A DNA stretch of 64,000 nt, taken from contig JAEDKA010000002.1 of assembly GCA_016296065.1 (NCBI GenBank), positions 62,001 to 126,000 of the forward strand, written 5' to 3'. The notes below the pieces were generated by a model. The model was not told where the DNA came from. It did not search any database and saw only the letters and a list, made by a program, of their open reading frames with translations. Position 1 is the stretch's first letter; every line of letters starts with the position of its first letter. Below, piece after piece: positions 52,653 through 59,867 of the stretch. The stretch is from Kiritimatiellia bacterium (GTDB lineage Bacteria; Verrucomicrobiota; Kiritimatiellia; RFP12; UBA1067). Position numbers and translations under genes: made by a program.

Positions 52653-53905
52653 AGAAACTGATTATGGCATCTGCTGTGGCTGTCGGGATGATGATGTTCG
52701 GAGGTTGCGCGTCGATAGTGTATTTCAACGCCGCCAGCCACGTGCCGGATGAATCGCCGTCTGTCCCGTCTGTGTCTGCTGAAGGGTCGATGGTAATGTC
52801 TGGCTTGCAGCCTTGCTTTGCTGCGACAAGCATGGACTTTGCCGGGCTTGGCTATTTTGGGGAGGAAGGCGGGCCTTTGGTATTGCTGTTGTGGAGTCCG
52901 TTCTTTGTCGTTGATCTCCCGATTTCCTTTTGCACCGATATCTTAACTATGCCGTGGCAGATATCGCGCTACAGGCGAGTATATTATCCAGCCGTTTCGG
53001 CGGTGAGAAGCGCAATGGTTCCAGAGCTCCTTCGAGGGCTCAAGGACTTGCAAAGCAAGGACGGATATTTCTATTCTGGCGGGAATGAACTTACGAGTAC
53101 GGCACTGGTGGTCCTTGCTTTTCTGGCACATGGCGATATGACATATCATGTAGGCGAATTTGGCGTGACCTGCAAGAAGGCCTTCGACTATATTGTCTCC
53201 TGCGCCGATACCGGCGGAGAATCAATTCGATTCAAAGGCGAAGAGCAGAGTCCACAGGCGTTTTTTGCAGCTGCTGATGCTATCGTCACAGAGTATGGAT
53301 TGACACGATCCCCTGGTTTGCGAGAGATTGCCGAGAAGTGCGTCGCTAGGACAATGCGCGAAGTCGAGGACATTGAGGCAGCGTTAGTTGTTGAGGCGAA
53401 ATTCGACAAGCAGGTCGCCGCTGCGAAGCTGCGGTGGGCCGTCATGACGCTTCACAACGCCAAAGTCGCTGGTTTAACCCGCGACGGTTTAGACTCAAGC
53501 CTCGCGGACGCGAAACGGATTCTTGCTCGATGCGGCGAAAGCGACAATGGCTATTACGACGTATGGAAGCTATATCGAAGGGTGTGGGTTGAAGGTCCGA
53601 CAGGGGAGAAAGATTACGACGAATGGTCTACCGTCATCAAGGAAAAGAAAACGGTTCTGCGAAAGAGCGTGCGTGTCGTTGGCTCCGTGAAGGATAGTGA
53701 AGGAACGTGGCGCTGGAAGAGTCGTGCCTGTCCTTGCAATGGAGGGATATGGGCAAGTGGGCTTGGCAATGTTGCCGATACGGCGCTCGCCATCCTACAG
53801 GTTACATGGCCGGTATCGCACAAGCTTCCGCCGAAGAACGGGAATAAGGAAGATGCCACGCATGATAAACAGCATTCAGTCAATTCGGTGGAAGTCGACA
53901 TTTGA
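52649..53905 (+). CDS. Lipoprotein with YceK-like N-terminus and alpha-toroid-like domain
   Basis: The 418-residue protein has signal MKKLIMASAVAVGMMMFG with lipobox GGC near residue 20. Residues 50-100 resemble YceK/DUF1375 lipoproteins (LLLWSPFFVVDLPISFCTDI then LTMPWQ). Residues about 120-400 look like helical-toroid repeats of the prenyltransferase/terpenoid-cyclase fold (VPELLRGLKDLQSKDGYFYS, TSTALVVLAFLAHGDMTYHV, NVADTALAILQVTWPVSHKL). It starts inside the stop of the hydrolase gene. Domain calls are pattern-level inference. Confidence 0.6.
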   Translation: MKKLIMASAVAVGMMMFGGCASIVYFNAASHVPDESPSVPSVSAEGSMVMSGLQPCFAATSMDFAGLGYFGEEGGPLVLLLWSPFFVVDLPISFCTDILTMPWQISRYRRVYYPAVSAVRSAMVPELLRGLKDLQSKDGYFYSGGNELTSTALVVLAFLAHGDMTYHVGEFGVTCKKAFDYIVSCADTGGESIRFKGEEQSPQAFFAAADAIVTEYGLTRSPGLREIAEKCVARTMREVEDIEAALVVEAKFDKQVAAAKLRWAVMTLHNAKVAGLTRDGLDSSLADAKRILARCGESDNGYYDVWKLYRRVWVEGPTGEKDYDEWSTVIKEKKTVLRKSVRVVGSVKDSEGTWRWKSRACPCNGGIWASGLGNVADTALAILQVTWPVSHKLPPKNGNKEDATHDKQHSVNSVEVDI

Positions 53906-53919
53906 AAGGAGAAACTGCT

Positions 53920-53988
53920 ATGACCATAGGCTTCTTAATGGCCGCAAAAAGCAACACTACACCTCAGTCTGCGGAAGTCTGTGGTTAA
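53920..53988 (+). other. Mini-ORF ending in a truncated family E repeat (E6)
   Basis: ATG 53920, with AAAGGAGAAA upstream, gives MTIGFLMAAKSNTTPQSAEV then CG and TAA. The CAGTCTGCGGAAGTCTGTGG then TTAA end is the right arm of family E; the left part is missing. It may be a deletion scar. Confidence 0.55.
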
Positions 53989-54018
53989 ACAAACTCGATT
54001 TGATAAGGAGGCAAGAAA

Positions 54019-55098
54019 ATGACAAACGACAAAAAACGCGAGGTTGAGGAAATCGACCTCAAAATAGCTGAACTGAAGAAACGACGCAGGGAGCTTGTCG
54101 CCGAACTGGGCGAGGGGCGGCTTTCGTGGGGTGCGATCATCGCTGGCGCATTCGGCGCGCTGATGATCGGACTCGGCGTGATAGCGCTCTTTGCGGCGAA
54201 CTGGGACGCCTTCGGACGCGAGGCGCGCGCGGCAATAGCAGTCGCGCCCGTGGTTGCGTGCGGTGCGGTCGCGGTCACCTCGGCGCTGAAGGACGTGAAG
54301 ACGCGCGCACTGTGGGAGCCGCTCGGGATTTTCTGGTGCATCTCCGTCGCTGCGGCGACGTGCCTTGTCGCGCAGACGTACCATGTCGGCGGTTCCGTGC
54401 CAGGGCTTGTCCTTCTCGTTGCGTTGCTGATGTTGCCGGCGATCTGGGCGACGCGCGCCGTTGCGCCGACCGTCCTGTGGCCGATACTTGCGATAGTATG
54501 GGCAGGGGTAAGTCGCAATGCCGGAGCGCACGCGTCGACAGCTCTTGCTCTGAAGTCCGCTGCGTTTATGGCGGTGTCGCTTCCGGCATACATCTCGTTC
54601 GTCAGGAGCCGTCCGCCGCGGGCGGCGCTTGTCGCGGGGCAGATCGCATCCGGCTTCGTCTATTCGCTTGGCCTTGGCATTATGCTTTGCATGACGTTGC
54701 CTCTTGGCTGGTATGATGCGGCAGTCTGTGTTGCGATTTTCTGGCTTAGCTCGGCGCTTGTGGCAGGTGCGGGACGGCTCTTCGGGCTTCCTGCATGGGG
54801 AAGGGTTGCGCTTGTGGTCGCGGCCGGCGCGGCATTCCCGACGCCGTTCATCAGGGAGCTGGCTGTCTATCCGATTGCGCTTGCCATAATGGTATGCGTT
54901 GTCGCATGCGGCATTCGCAAGACAAGCCTTTTCTTGACAAACGTAGGCGCAGCGACATTCCTCTGGCTTGTGGTCGTGAAGTTTTTCGCTAGCCATGCGC
55001 CGTTCACAGTAAAGGGAATCGTTCTTATCGTCGCGGGCCTGGCGCTGACGGCGCTGAACGTTGGAATTGTCCGCATCCGCAAGACAAGGAGGGCATGA
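54019..55098 (+). CDS. DUF2157 membrane protein (copy 2)
   Basis: The 359-residue paralogue of 42343-43419 has the same diagnostic segments (LSWGAIIAGAFGALMIGLGV, AANWD, VAQTYHVGGSVPGLVL) and about ten membrane helices. Its N-terminal charged helix differs (KREVEEIDLKIAELKKRRRE) and is longer, predicted coiled. Ribosome site AAGGAGG. The stop overlaps the GDYXXLXY gene (ATGA), as in copy 1 where the overlap is one base. Confidence 0.88.
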   Translation: MTNDKKREVEEIDLKIAELKKRRRELVAELGEGRLSWGAIIAGAFGALMIGLGVIALFAANWDAFGREARAAIAVAPVVACGAVAVTSALKDVKTRALWEPLGIFWCISVAAATCLVAQTYHVGGSVPGLVLLVALLMLPAIWATRAVAPTVLWPILAIVWAGVSRNAGAHASTALALKSAAFMAVSLPAYISFVRSRPPRAALVAGQIASGFVYSLGLGIMLCMTLPLGWYDAAVCVAIFWLSSALVAGAGRLFGLPAWGRVALVVAAGAAFPTPFIRELAVYPIALAIMVCVVACGIRKTSLFLTNVGAATFLWLVVVKFFASHAPFTVKGIVLIVAGLALTALNVGIVRIRKTRRA

Positions 55099-55763
55099 AA
55101 ATGAAGAAGAACATCAGGAAAACCGTCTGTGTCGTCGTTGCGCTTGCCGTGCAGTGCGCTGCCATCGGCTGGCTTATTGGACGCTACGAGAACATCGTGC
55201 GGAACGGGACGGAGGTGCGCTTCCGCTGCGCGGCGTTCGATCCGTACGATCCGCTGCGGGGACGCTACCTGCGCACTTCCGTGCGCGAATCTTGCACCAA
55301 TATTGTCGGCGTTACGCTGGCTGATGACAATTACTGGAATTACCGCGACAAGTTCGTCGCAAGGCTTGAGCCGTCCACGAACGGACTCTGGCGCGTTGCG
55401 GCAGCGGCGCTTGAGCCGCAGGACGACGGCGGAGTCTGGGCGAAGCCGAGTTCCTCGCTCGTCGAACGGTCTGTCTCATGGGAGGATCGCAACACAGACG
55501 AGTCCGGCGCGGACTTCGAAAAGCGACGCACCGCCTCGCCGTTCAAGGTTACCTTCACGTTCCCCGACCAGCTGTTCGTCAATGAACGCGTCGCTCCAGA
55601 GGCGGAGAGGGTTTTGCGCGAAATGACGAGTTCAGGCAAGGCCGTTGCCGTCTATAGCGTGAAAGGCGGCGAAATTATTATGACCGGCATCGAGATCGAC
55701 GGCAAGTCGATTGTGTCGCGCGCACGCGAGGCGATGTCTTCTAAGCCGGAGGCTATGCGATGA
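55095..55763 (+). CDS. GDYXXLXY-domain protein (copy 2)
   Basis: The 222-residue paralogue of 43419-44048: TM anchor VVALAVQCAAIGWLIGRYEN, signature CAAFDPYDPLRGRYLRTSV, and VTFTFPDQLFVNERVAPEAE. It differs mainly at the C-terminus (REAMSSKPEAMR). Its stop overlaps an ATG at 55760 that opens the relic of the beta-repeat gene. Confidence 0.85.
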   Translation: MKMKKNIRKTVCVVVALAVQCAAIGWLIGRYENIVRNGTEVRFRCAAFDPYDPLRGRYLRTSVRESCTNIVGVTLADDNYWNYRDKFVARLEPSTNGLWRVAAAALEPQDDGGVWAKPSSSLVERSVSWEDRNTDESGADFEKRRTASPFKVTFTFPDQLFVNERVAPEAERVLREMTSSGKAVAVYSVKGGEIIMTGIEIDGKSIVSRAREAMSSKPEAMR

Positions 55764-55826
55764 AAAAACGACCCAGCCGGCGGCTCAAGCCTCGATCTTC
55801 TCTTCATCCCGGTGTGGAGAGAGTGA
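55764..55826 (+). pseudogene. Relic of the C-terminus of a second beta-repeat protein
   Basis: The frame reads KNDPAGGSSLDLLFIPVWRE and ends at TGA 55824-55826. It aligns with the last residues of the protein at 39938 (ENDPEKGKKVDLLFIPVWR). About 20 codons remain; the rest of the gene has been lost. It shows that an ancestral segment including this gene was duplicated. Confidence 0.75.
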
Positions 55827-55837
55827 TTAGGAAATGG

Positions 55838-55843
55838 TATAAT
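55838..55843 (+). promoter_or_regulatory. Extended -10 box before the GxxExxY element
   Basis: AAATGGTATAATTGTGG, 12 bases before the left family D arm and 52 bases before the GxxExxY start. Confidence 0.5.
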
Positions 55844-55854
55844 TGTGGTGAAGG

Positions 55855-56313
55855 TTTTTAGACAGGATTGACAAGATTAACAGGATTATGAATCATGAAG
55901 ATAGATGAATTATGCTATAAGGTCATTGGGGCTGCGATGGCAGTGCATCGGCACTTTGGTCCTGGATACCTTGAGGAAGTGTATAAAAACGCCTTGATGG
56001 TCGAATTGGAGATGCTTGGCGTTCAATCCGACAAGGAGGTTCCAATTGCGGTTAATTACAAAGGCGTTCGCGTGGGAGATTATAGGGCCGATGTGATAAT
56101 TGATAATCGGCTCATCCTGGAATTGAAAGCAGTAACGACGATTAATCCCAGTCATGAGGCACAGCTTGTCAACTATCTTAATGCGACTGGAATAGAGGAT
56201 GGGCTTTTGATCAATTTCGGCGCTACGTCTCTTCAGCACAAGCACAAATACCGTGTGTATCGCCAGCCGCAGGCTCATAATCCTGTCAATCCTGTAAATC
56301 CTGTCTAAAAAAA
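55855..56313 (+). mobile_element. Candidate repeat-bounded element: GxxExxY gene between inverted family D arms
   Basis: The left arm TTTTTAGACAGGATTGACAA then GATTAACAGGATTATG ends 3 bases before the GxxExxY ATG (55895). The right arm CATAATCCTGTCAATCCTGT then AAATCCTGTCTAAAAAAAC contains the gene's last codons and stop. The arms are inverted complements with the same order of units as the empty hairpins D5, D6 and D9, which look like this element with the gene removed. Mobility is inferred, not demonstrated. Confidence 0.55.
55895..56308 (+). CDS. GxxExxY protein (PD-(D/E)XK-like), copy 2
   Basis: The 137-residue protein has KVIGAAMAVHRHFGPGYLEE then VY (G..E..Y signature near residues 23-29), DYRADVIIDNRLILELKAVT (D...E-L-K) and HEAQLVNYLNATGIEDGLLI then NFG. 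The last residues HNPVNPVNPV are read from the right family D arm. There is no purine-rich ribosome site at normal spacing (TTATGAATCATG). It is only moderately similar to copy 1 at 47287, so they are not a recent duplication. The family is thought to share the restriction-endonuclease-like fold; activity unproven. Confidence 0.88.
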   Translation: MKIDELCYKVIGAAMAVHRHFGPGYLEEVYKNALMVELEMLGVQSDKEVPIAVNYKGVRVGDYRADVIIDNRLILELKAVTTINPSHEAQLVNYLNATGIEDGLLINFGATSLQHKHKYRVYRQPQAHNPVNPVNPV

Positions 56314-56373
56314 CCTGAAAGGAGGAACTGATATGAGAAAGGGAAAGATGTTTGCGCTGGATGTCGCGAGGAG

Positions 56374-56466
56374 TTGTTTAGACAGAATTAACAAGATTAA
56401 CAGGATTATGGGAAACGTCGGCAACATTCTTAATCTTGTCAATCCTGTAAATCCTGTCTAAAACAA
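56374..56466 (+). repeat. Family D hairpin repeat, copy D9
   Basis: Left arm TTGTTTAGACAGAATTAACA then AGATTAACAGGATTATGGG; right arm CTTAATCTTGTCAATCCTGT then AAATCCTGTCTAAAAC; loop AAACGTCGGCAACATT. A mini-ORF from 56332 (MRKGKMFALDVARSCLDRIN...) reads through it to NLVNPVNPV. The left-arm start of this mini-ORF (MRKGKMFA) resembles that of D6 (MKTRKAFV). Confidence 0.9.
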
Positions 56467-56492
56467 AACCTGAATGTAAACAAAGGAGTGAA

Positions 56493-57380
56493 ATGACAAT
56501 GGCTATAATGGCGGCGACGGTGTGGTTCATCCCCGGGTGGCTCCGTTCGGAGAAGCCCGCGGATGGCGTTCTGGAATGCGTCACGAACGCGTTCCCGACG
56601 GCGCAGGTCGAGTTCAAGGCGTGGGACGGCGACAACGTCGTCTGGCCGCTCTCGGTCGATTCGGCGGACAAGGAGTCGTGGCGCTTCGCGTTCGAGATCG
56701 CGATGAAGCCGCCCGAGGCGCGCACGAACCTGACGCTGGTCGGGCATTCCCTCGGCGGACGCATCACGGCGCGCGTCCTTGCGCGTCTCGCCGAGAACGG
56801 AATGAAGATACACCAGGCGATACTTATGGGCGCGGCGATTCCGTCCGACGACCCCGACATCGTGAAGATGGGCCGTGCGAGCGAGCTTCCGGTGCTCGCT
56901 GTGTGCAATCCGGACGACAATGTTCTTCGCTATGTCTATGCAACGGTAGGCGGCGAGAAGGCGACCGCCTTCGGCGCGAACGGAACGCTGAGCCCGTGCG
57001 AGAACGTGGTCGAGTGCGTGACGCCGACGAACATAACGCGTCAGGTGGAGATCGGCGAGAAGTGGGCGGTGATCTCCGCGCTGAAGCATGTCGCCAACCA
57101 CCATGAGAAGTTCTACATCGAATACGCCCGCCGCATTCTCGGCGGCGAGGAGCCGTCGGGCAAAGTGATGGTTCCGCAGGACTTCCCGACCGTCGAAGGA
57201 CGCGTCATGGACTCCATGATCTGGTGGGACGTCCTCGATTCGTCGGGCGGCTGGAAGCTCGAGAAGAACAAGGTGACCGGACACTGCCGCATCCTCGACC
57301 CGAAAAAACTGCGCGCCGCCTGGGGCCGCGAGGCTGAGATGCGCGCCGCGTTCGAAAAGGTGAAACAACAATTGAAGTAA
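56493..57380 (+). CDS. Alpha/beta-hydrolase-like protein
   Basis: The 295-residue protein has AATVWFIPGWLRSEKPADG (oxyanion region), then NLTLVGHSLGGRITARVLAR, the G-H-S-L-G-G nucleophile elbow near residue 88, ILMGAAIPSDD and VLAVCNPDDNVLRY (possible acid), and HVANHHEKFYIEYARRILGG with a possible catalytic histidine. No signal peptide. Similar to cytoplasmic DUF726/lipase-like hydrolases; substrate unknown. Ribosome site AAAGGAGTG lies after D9. Confidence 0.75.
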   Translation: MTMAIMAATVWFIPGWLRSEKPADGVLECVTNAFPTAQVEFKAWDGDNVVWPLSVDSADKESWRFAFEIAMKPPEARTNLTLVGHSLGGRITARVLARLAENGMKIHQAILMGAAIPSDDPDIVKMGRASELPVLAVCNPDDNVLRYVYATVGGEKATAFGANGTLSPCENVVECVTPTNITRQVEIGEKWAVISALKHVANHHEKFYIEYARRILGGEEPSGKVMVPQDFPTVEGRVMDSMIWWDVLDSSGGWKLEKNKVTGHCRILDPKKLRAAWGREAEMRAAFEKVKQQLK

Positions 57381-57388
57381 TTGTATGA

Positions 57389-57556
57389 GTTTTTCCGACA
57401 GGATTAACATGATTGACAGGATTTATAGAAGCCGTGTAGAACGTGTAGATCGTGTAGAAAAGTCTTATGCTATGCATGGTTTCCAAAACACCATTAAGAA
57501 GTCGTGGACAAGCTGTATGCAAATCCTGTAAATCTTGTAAATCCTGTCTAAAACAA
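57389..57556 (+). repeat. Diverged family D element with long loop, copy D10
   Basis: Left arm TTTTTCCGACAGGATTAACA then TGATTGACAGGATTTAT; right arm GCAAATCCTGTAAATCTTGT then AAATCCTGTCTAAAAC. The roughly 100-base interior has CGTGTAGAACGTGTAGATCG but no ORF. It looks like a partly deleted or alternative-cargo version. Confidence 0.75.
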
Positions 57557-57575
57557 AAGCAAAGGAGGTAAAGTT

Positions 57576-59816
57576 ATGGGAATAGTAGTGATTAGCGTAT
57601 TGGCCGTGCTCAGCGTTCCGATCATGCTGATCGTGGCTCTCGTTAAGCTGTCCTGGATAGAAGACCAGCTGTCGTCGCTCTGCAAAAAGATCGAGACTGC
57701 CGACATTGCCAAAAAACTCAGGGCGATCAAAGACAAATCGGAGGAACCCGAAATGAAGAATCGAATTGAGAAGCAGGAAATGACTGGGGGAAGCGGCGTC
57801 TCGCCGCTTCAGGAAAGAGGAAATGTCATTCTTGATGAGAAGCGCCGAGACGGCGCTTCCCCCAGTCAGGAAGCGGACGTTGTAGAGAAGCGGCGGGACG
57901 GCGCTTCCCCCAGTCAGGATGCGGACGTTGTCGAGAAGCGCCGAGACGGCGCTTCCCCCAGTCAGGAAGAGGATGTTTACGAGAAGCGCCGAGACGGCGC
58001 TTCCCCCAGTCAGGAAGCGGACGTTGTAGAGAAGCGGCGGGACGGCGCTTCCCCCAGTCAGGATGCGGACGTTGTCGAGAAGCGCCGAGACGGCGCTTCC
58101 CCCAGTCAGGAAGAGGATGTTTACGAGAAGCGCCAAGACGGCGCTTCCCCCAGTCAGAATGACGATTCGTATGAGCCGACTGCGGTAGACCTGTTCTGGA
58201 TGCGCGTCGAGGACTGGTTCGCCGTGCGCGGCGACTTTGCGCCGAAGGGGATGACGCACGAATTCGCCTTTGCGACGCGCTGGCTTGTGCGCGTTGGCGT
58301 GACGCTGATCGTCGGTGCGATCATCTACTTCGTGAAGCTGTCGATCGACCGCGGATGGATGGGTCCAACGGGACGCGTCGTCGCGACGCTCGCCTGTGGC
58401 GCGGCATTCAGCGTCGGCGGCTCGTGGCTCGTGAAGAAGGAGAGGTACTCGCTTCTCGGACACGCCATCGCCGCGCTCGGAGTCGTTGCGCTGTACCTCG
58501 GCTTCGGACTCGGACACCGCTTCTTCGATCCGCCGGTGATCGCCTCTCCCGTCTTCGCGTTCTGCGCGCTCGCTGCGGTGACGTTCTGCGCCGGCGTGAT
58601 GTCCGTCTACCTCCGCTCGCCATACATCGCCGTGATGGGGCTGATCGGCGGCTATCTCGTCCCGGTGATCGCCGGACGCGACAGCGGCTTCCCGCTCGGA
58701 CTCGACGCTTACCTCCTCGTCCTGAACCTCGGTGCGTTCTACGTCGCGCGGATGCGCAGGTGGTCCGCGCTCGACTTCCTCGCGTCGATGCTTGCGTTCG
58801 CGATGTGCTGCATCTGGGGCTCGCGCCATCCGGAGTTCGGCGGACGCGCAGCCGTGCTCGTGAACTTCGCGTTCCTCGCGGCAGTCCATGCGCTCTACAT
58901 GACGAGCGTAGTCGTCGGATCGAAGACACGCGGCAAGGCGGCGGACGCCATCGCGTGGGCGGGGCTCACGGTCAACGCCTGCTGTCTTTTCGGCTGGCTT
59001 ATGGTGGTATTCCGCCCCGGTTTCAACAATCGGCTCGCGGGGCTTGTGCTGCTCGCGCTCGTCGCTGCATATCTCGCAGTCGCGCATCTCGCGGTTCGCC
59101 GCGGCTGGGCCGACCGCGAGACCGTGGGCATTCTGCTCTTCTTCGCGCTCGCGTACCTCTCCATCGTGCCGCTCCTGCTTTTCAGCCGTCCGTGGTGCGT
59201 CGTCTCGTGGGCCGCGCTGGCCGTCGCCACGGCGGAGGCCGAGTCGCGCAGCGGGCAGCGGCTGCTCGGCGTCGTCTCGTACCTTCTCCTCGCGGCCGCA
59301 GCATGCGCGGGGCTCTTCTACTACGCGCCGCTCGCGTACTGCGAGCGGTCTGTCCGCGCGCTGACGGAGATTTCCGGCGGCGCGTATCTCGCCGAGTTCG
59401 CGCTGCGGCTTGTGCGGCTCTGGACGCTTCCCGTGGCGGCGGTGCTCGTCGCGCGGCGTCTCAAGGTCGACGCGCTCGCGGTGGCGGCGCTCATCGTCTC
59501 GTTCCTCTTCTTCACCGGCGAGGCGCGCAACTTCGGCTACGTCTTCTTCCCGTCGCTCAAGTCGGGATCGGTGTCGGTGGCGTGGCTTTTCGCCGCGTTC
59601 GCCGGACTCTGGGCGGGCATCGTCCGCCGCAGCCGCCTGTCGCGCATCTGCGCGCTTTCGCTGCTCGGCATATCTGTCGCGAAAGTGCTCATCGTAGACA
59701 CGGCGCACCTCACCACGCCCGTCCGAGTCGCGCTCTTCGCGCTCTCGGGCGTCCTCCTCATCGTCGGCGCGTTCCTCTATATGAAGTTCAGGGAAAGGTT
59801 CGAGGACAATGCGTAA
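57576..59816 (+). CDS. DUF2339 multi-pass membrane protein with in-frame repeat C array
   Basis: The 746-residue protein has an N-terminal membrane helix (VVISVLAVLSVPIMLIVALV), then a charged cytoplasmic stretch. Seven 16-residue units of the form EKRRDGASPSQEADVV (residues about 89-194) follow, then about 20 membrane helices typical of DUF2339 (GDFAPKGMTHEFAFATRWLV, YLGFGLGHRFFDPPVIASP). Function is unknown; DUF2339, DUF2157 and GDYXXLXY genes often co-occur. The repeats lie in a disordered linker and keep the frame. Ribosome site AAAGGAGG follows D10. Confidence 0.87.
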   Translation: MGIVVISVLAVLSVPIMLIVALVKLSWIEDQLSSLCKKIETADIAKKLRAIKDKSEEPEMKNRIEKQEMTGGSGVSPLQERGNVILDEKRRDGASPSQEADVVEKRRDGASPSQDADVVEKRRDGASPSQEEDVYEKRRDGASPSQEADVVEKRRDGASPSQDADVVEKRRDGASPSQEEDVYEKRQDGASPSQNDDSYEPTAVDLFWMRVEDWFAVRGDFAPKGMTHEFAFATRWLVRVGVTLIVGAIIYFVKLSIDRGWMGPTGRVVATLACGAAFSVGGSWLVKKERYSLLGHAIAALGVVALYLGFGLGHRFFDPPVIASPVFAFCALAAVTFCAGVMSVYLRSPYIAVMGLIGGYLVPVIAGRDSGFPLGLDAYLLVLNLGAFYVARMRRWSALDFLASMLAFAMCCIWGSRHPEFGGRAAVLVNFAFLAAVHALYMTSVVVGSKTRGKAADAIAWAGLTVNACCLFGWLMVVFRPGFNNRLAGLVLLALVAAYLAVAHLAVRRGWADRETVGILLFFALAYLSIVPLLLFSRPWCVVSWAALAVATAEAESRSGQRLLGVVSYLLLAAAACAGLFYYAPLAYCERSVRALTEISGGAYLAEFALRLVRLWTLPVAAVLVARRLKVDALAVAALIVSFLFFTGEARNFGYVFFPSLKSGSVSVAWLFAAFAGLWAGIVRRSRLSRICALSLLGISVAKVLIVDTAHLTTPVRVALFALSGVLLIVGAFLYMKFRERFEDNA
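57781..58157 (+). repeat. Family C repeat array, higher-order tandem structure
   Basis: One copy in reverse orientation (57781-57810, identical to the solo copy at 3282-3311) is followed by seven forward copies with 48-base period, core GAGACGGCGCTTCCCCCAGT then CAG. The spacer types alternate A (GAAGCGGACGTTGTA), B (GATGCGGACGTTGTC), C (GAAGAGGATGTTTAC), A, B, C, D: a 144-base trimer duplicated once. Confidence 0.92.
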
Positions 59817-59853
59817 AAATCCAATCTTTGCGCACTTCCGCCGCGATATATGA

Positions 59854-59859
59854 TATAAT
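59854..59859 (+). promoter_or_regulatory. -10 box with leaderless start
   Basis: ATATATGATATAATTACC; the ATG at 59868 lies 8 bases after the hexamer and no ribosome site is visible. Confidence 0.65.
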
Positions 59860-59867
59860 TACCTAAT

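Noticed and set aside
40000..57000. Prophage or integrative element explanation for the repeat-rich region
   Set aside because: No integrase, capsid, tail, relaxase or replication genes; genes are membrane and envelope families and the repeats are small palindromes.
57781..58157. CRISPR array
   Set aside because: Repeats of 30-48 bases at regular spacing look array-like at first, but the spacers are themselves repeated (A-B-C-A-B-C), the frame is open through all units and there are no cas genes.
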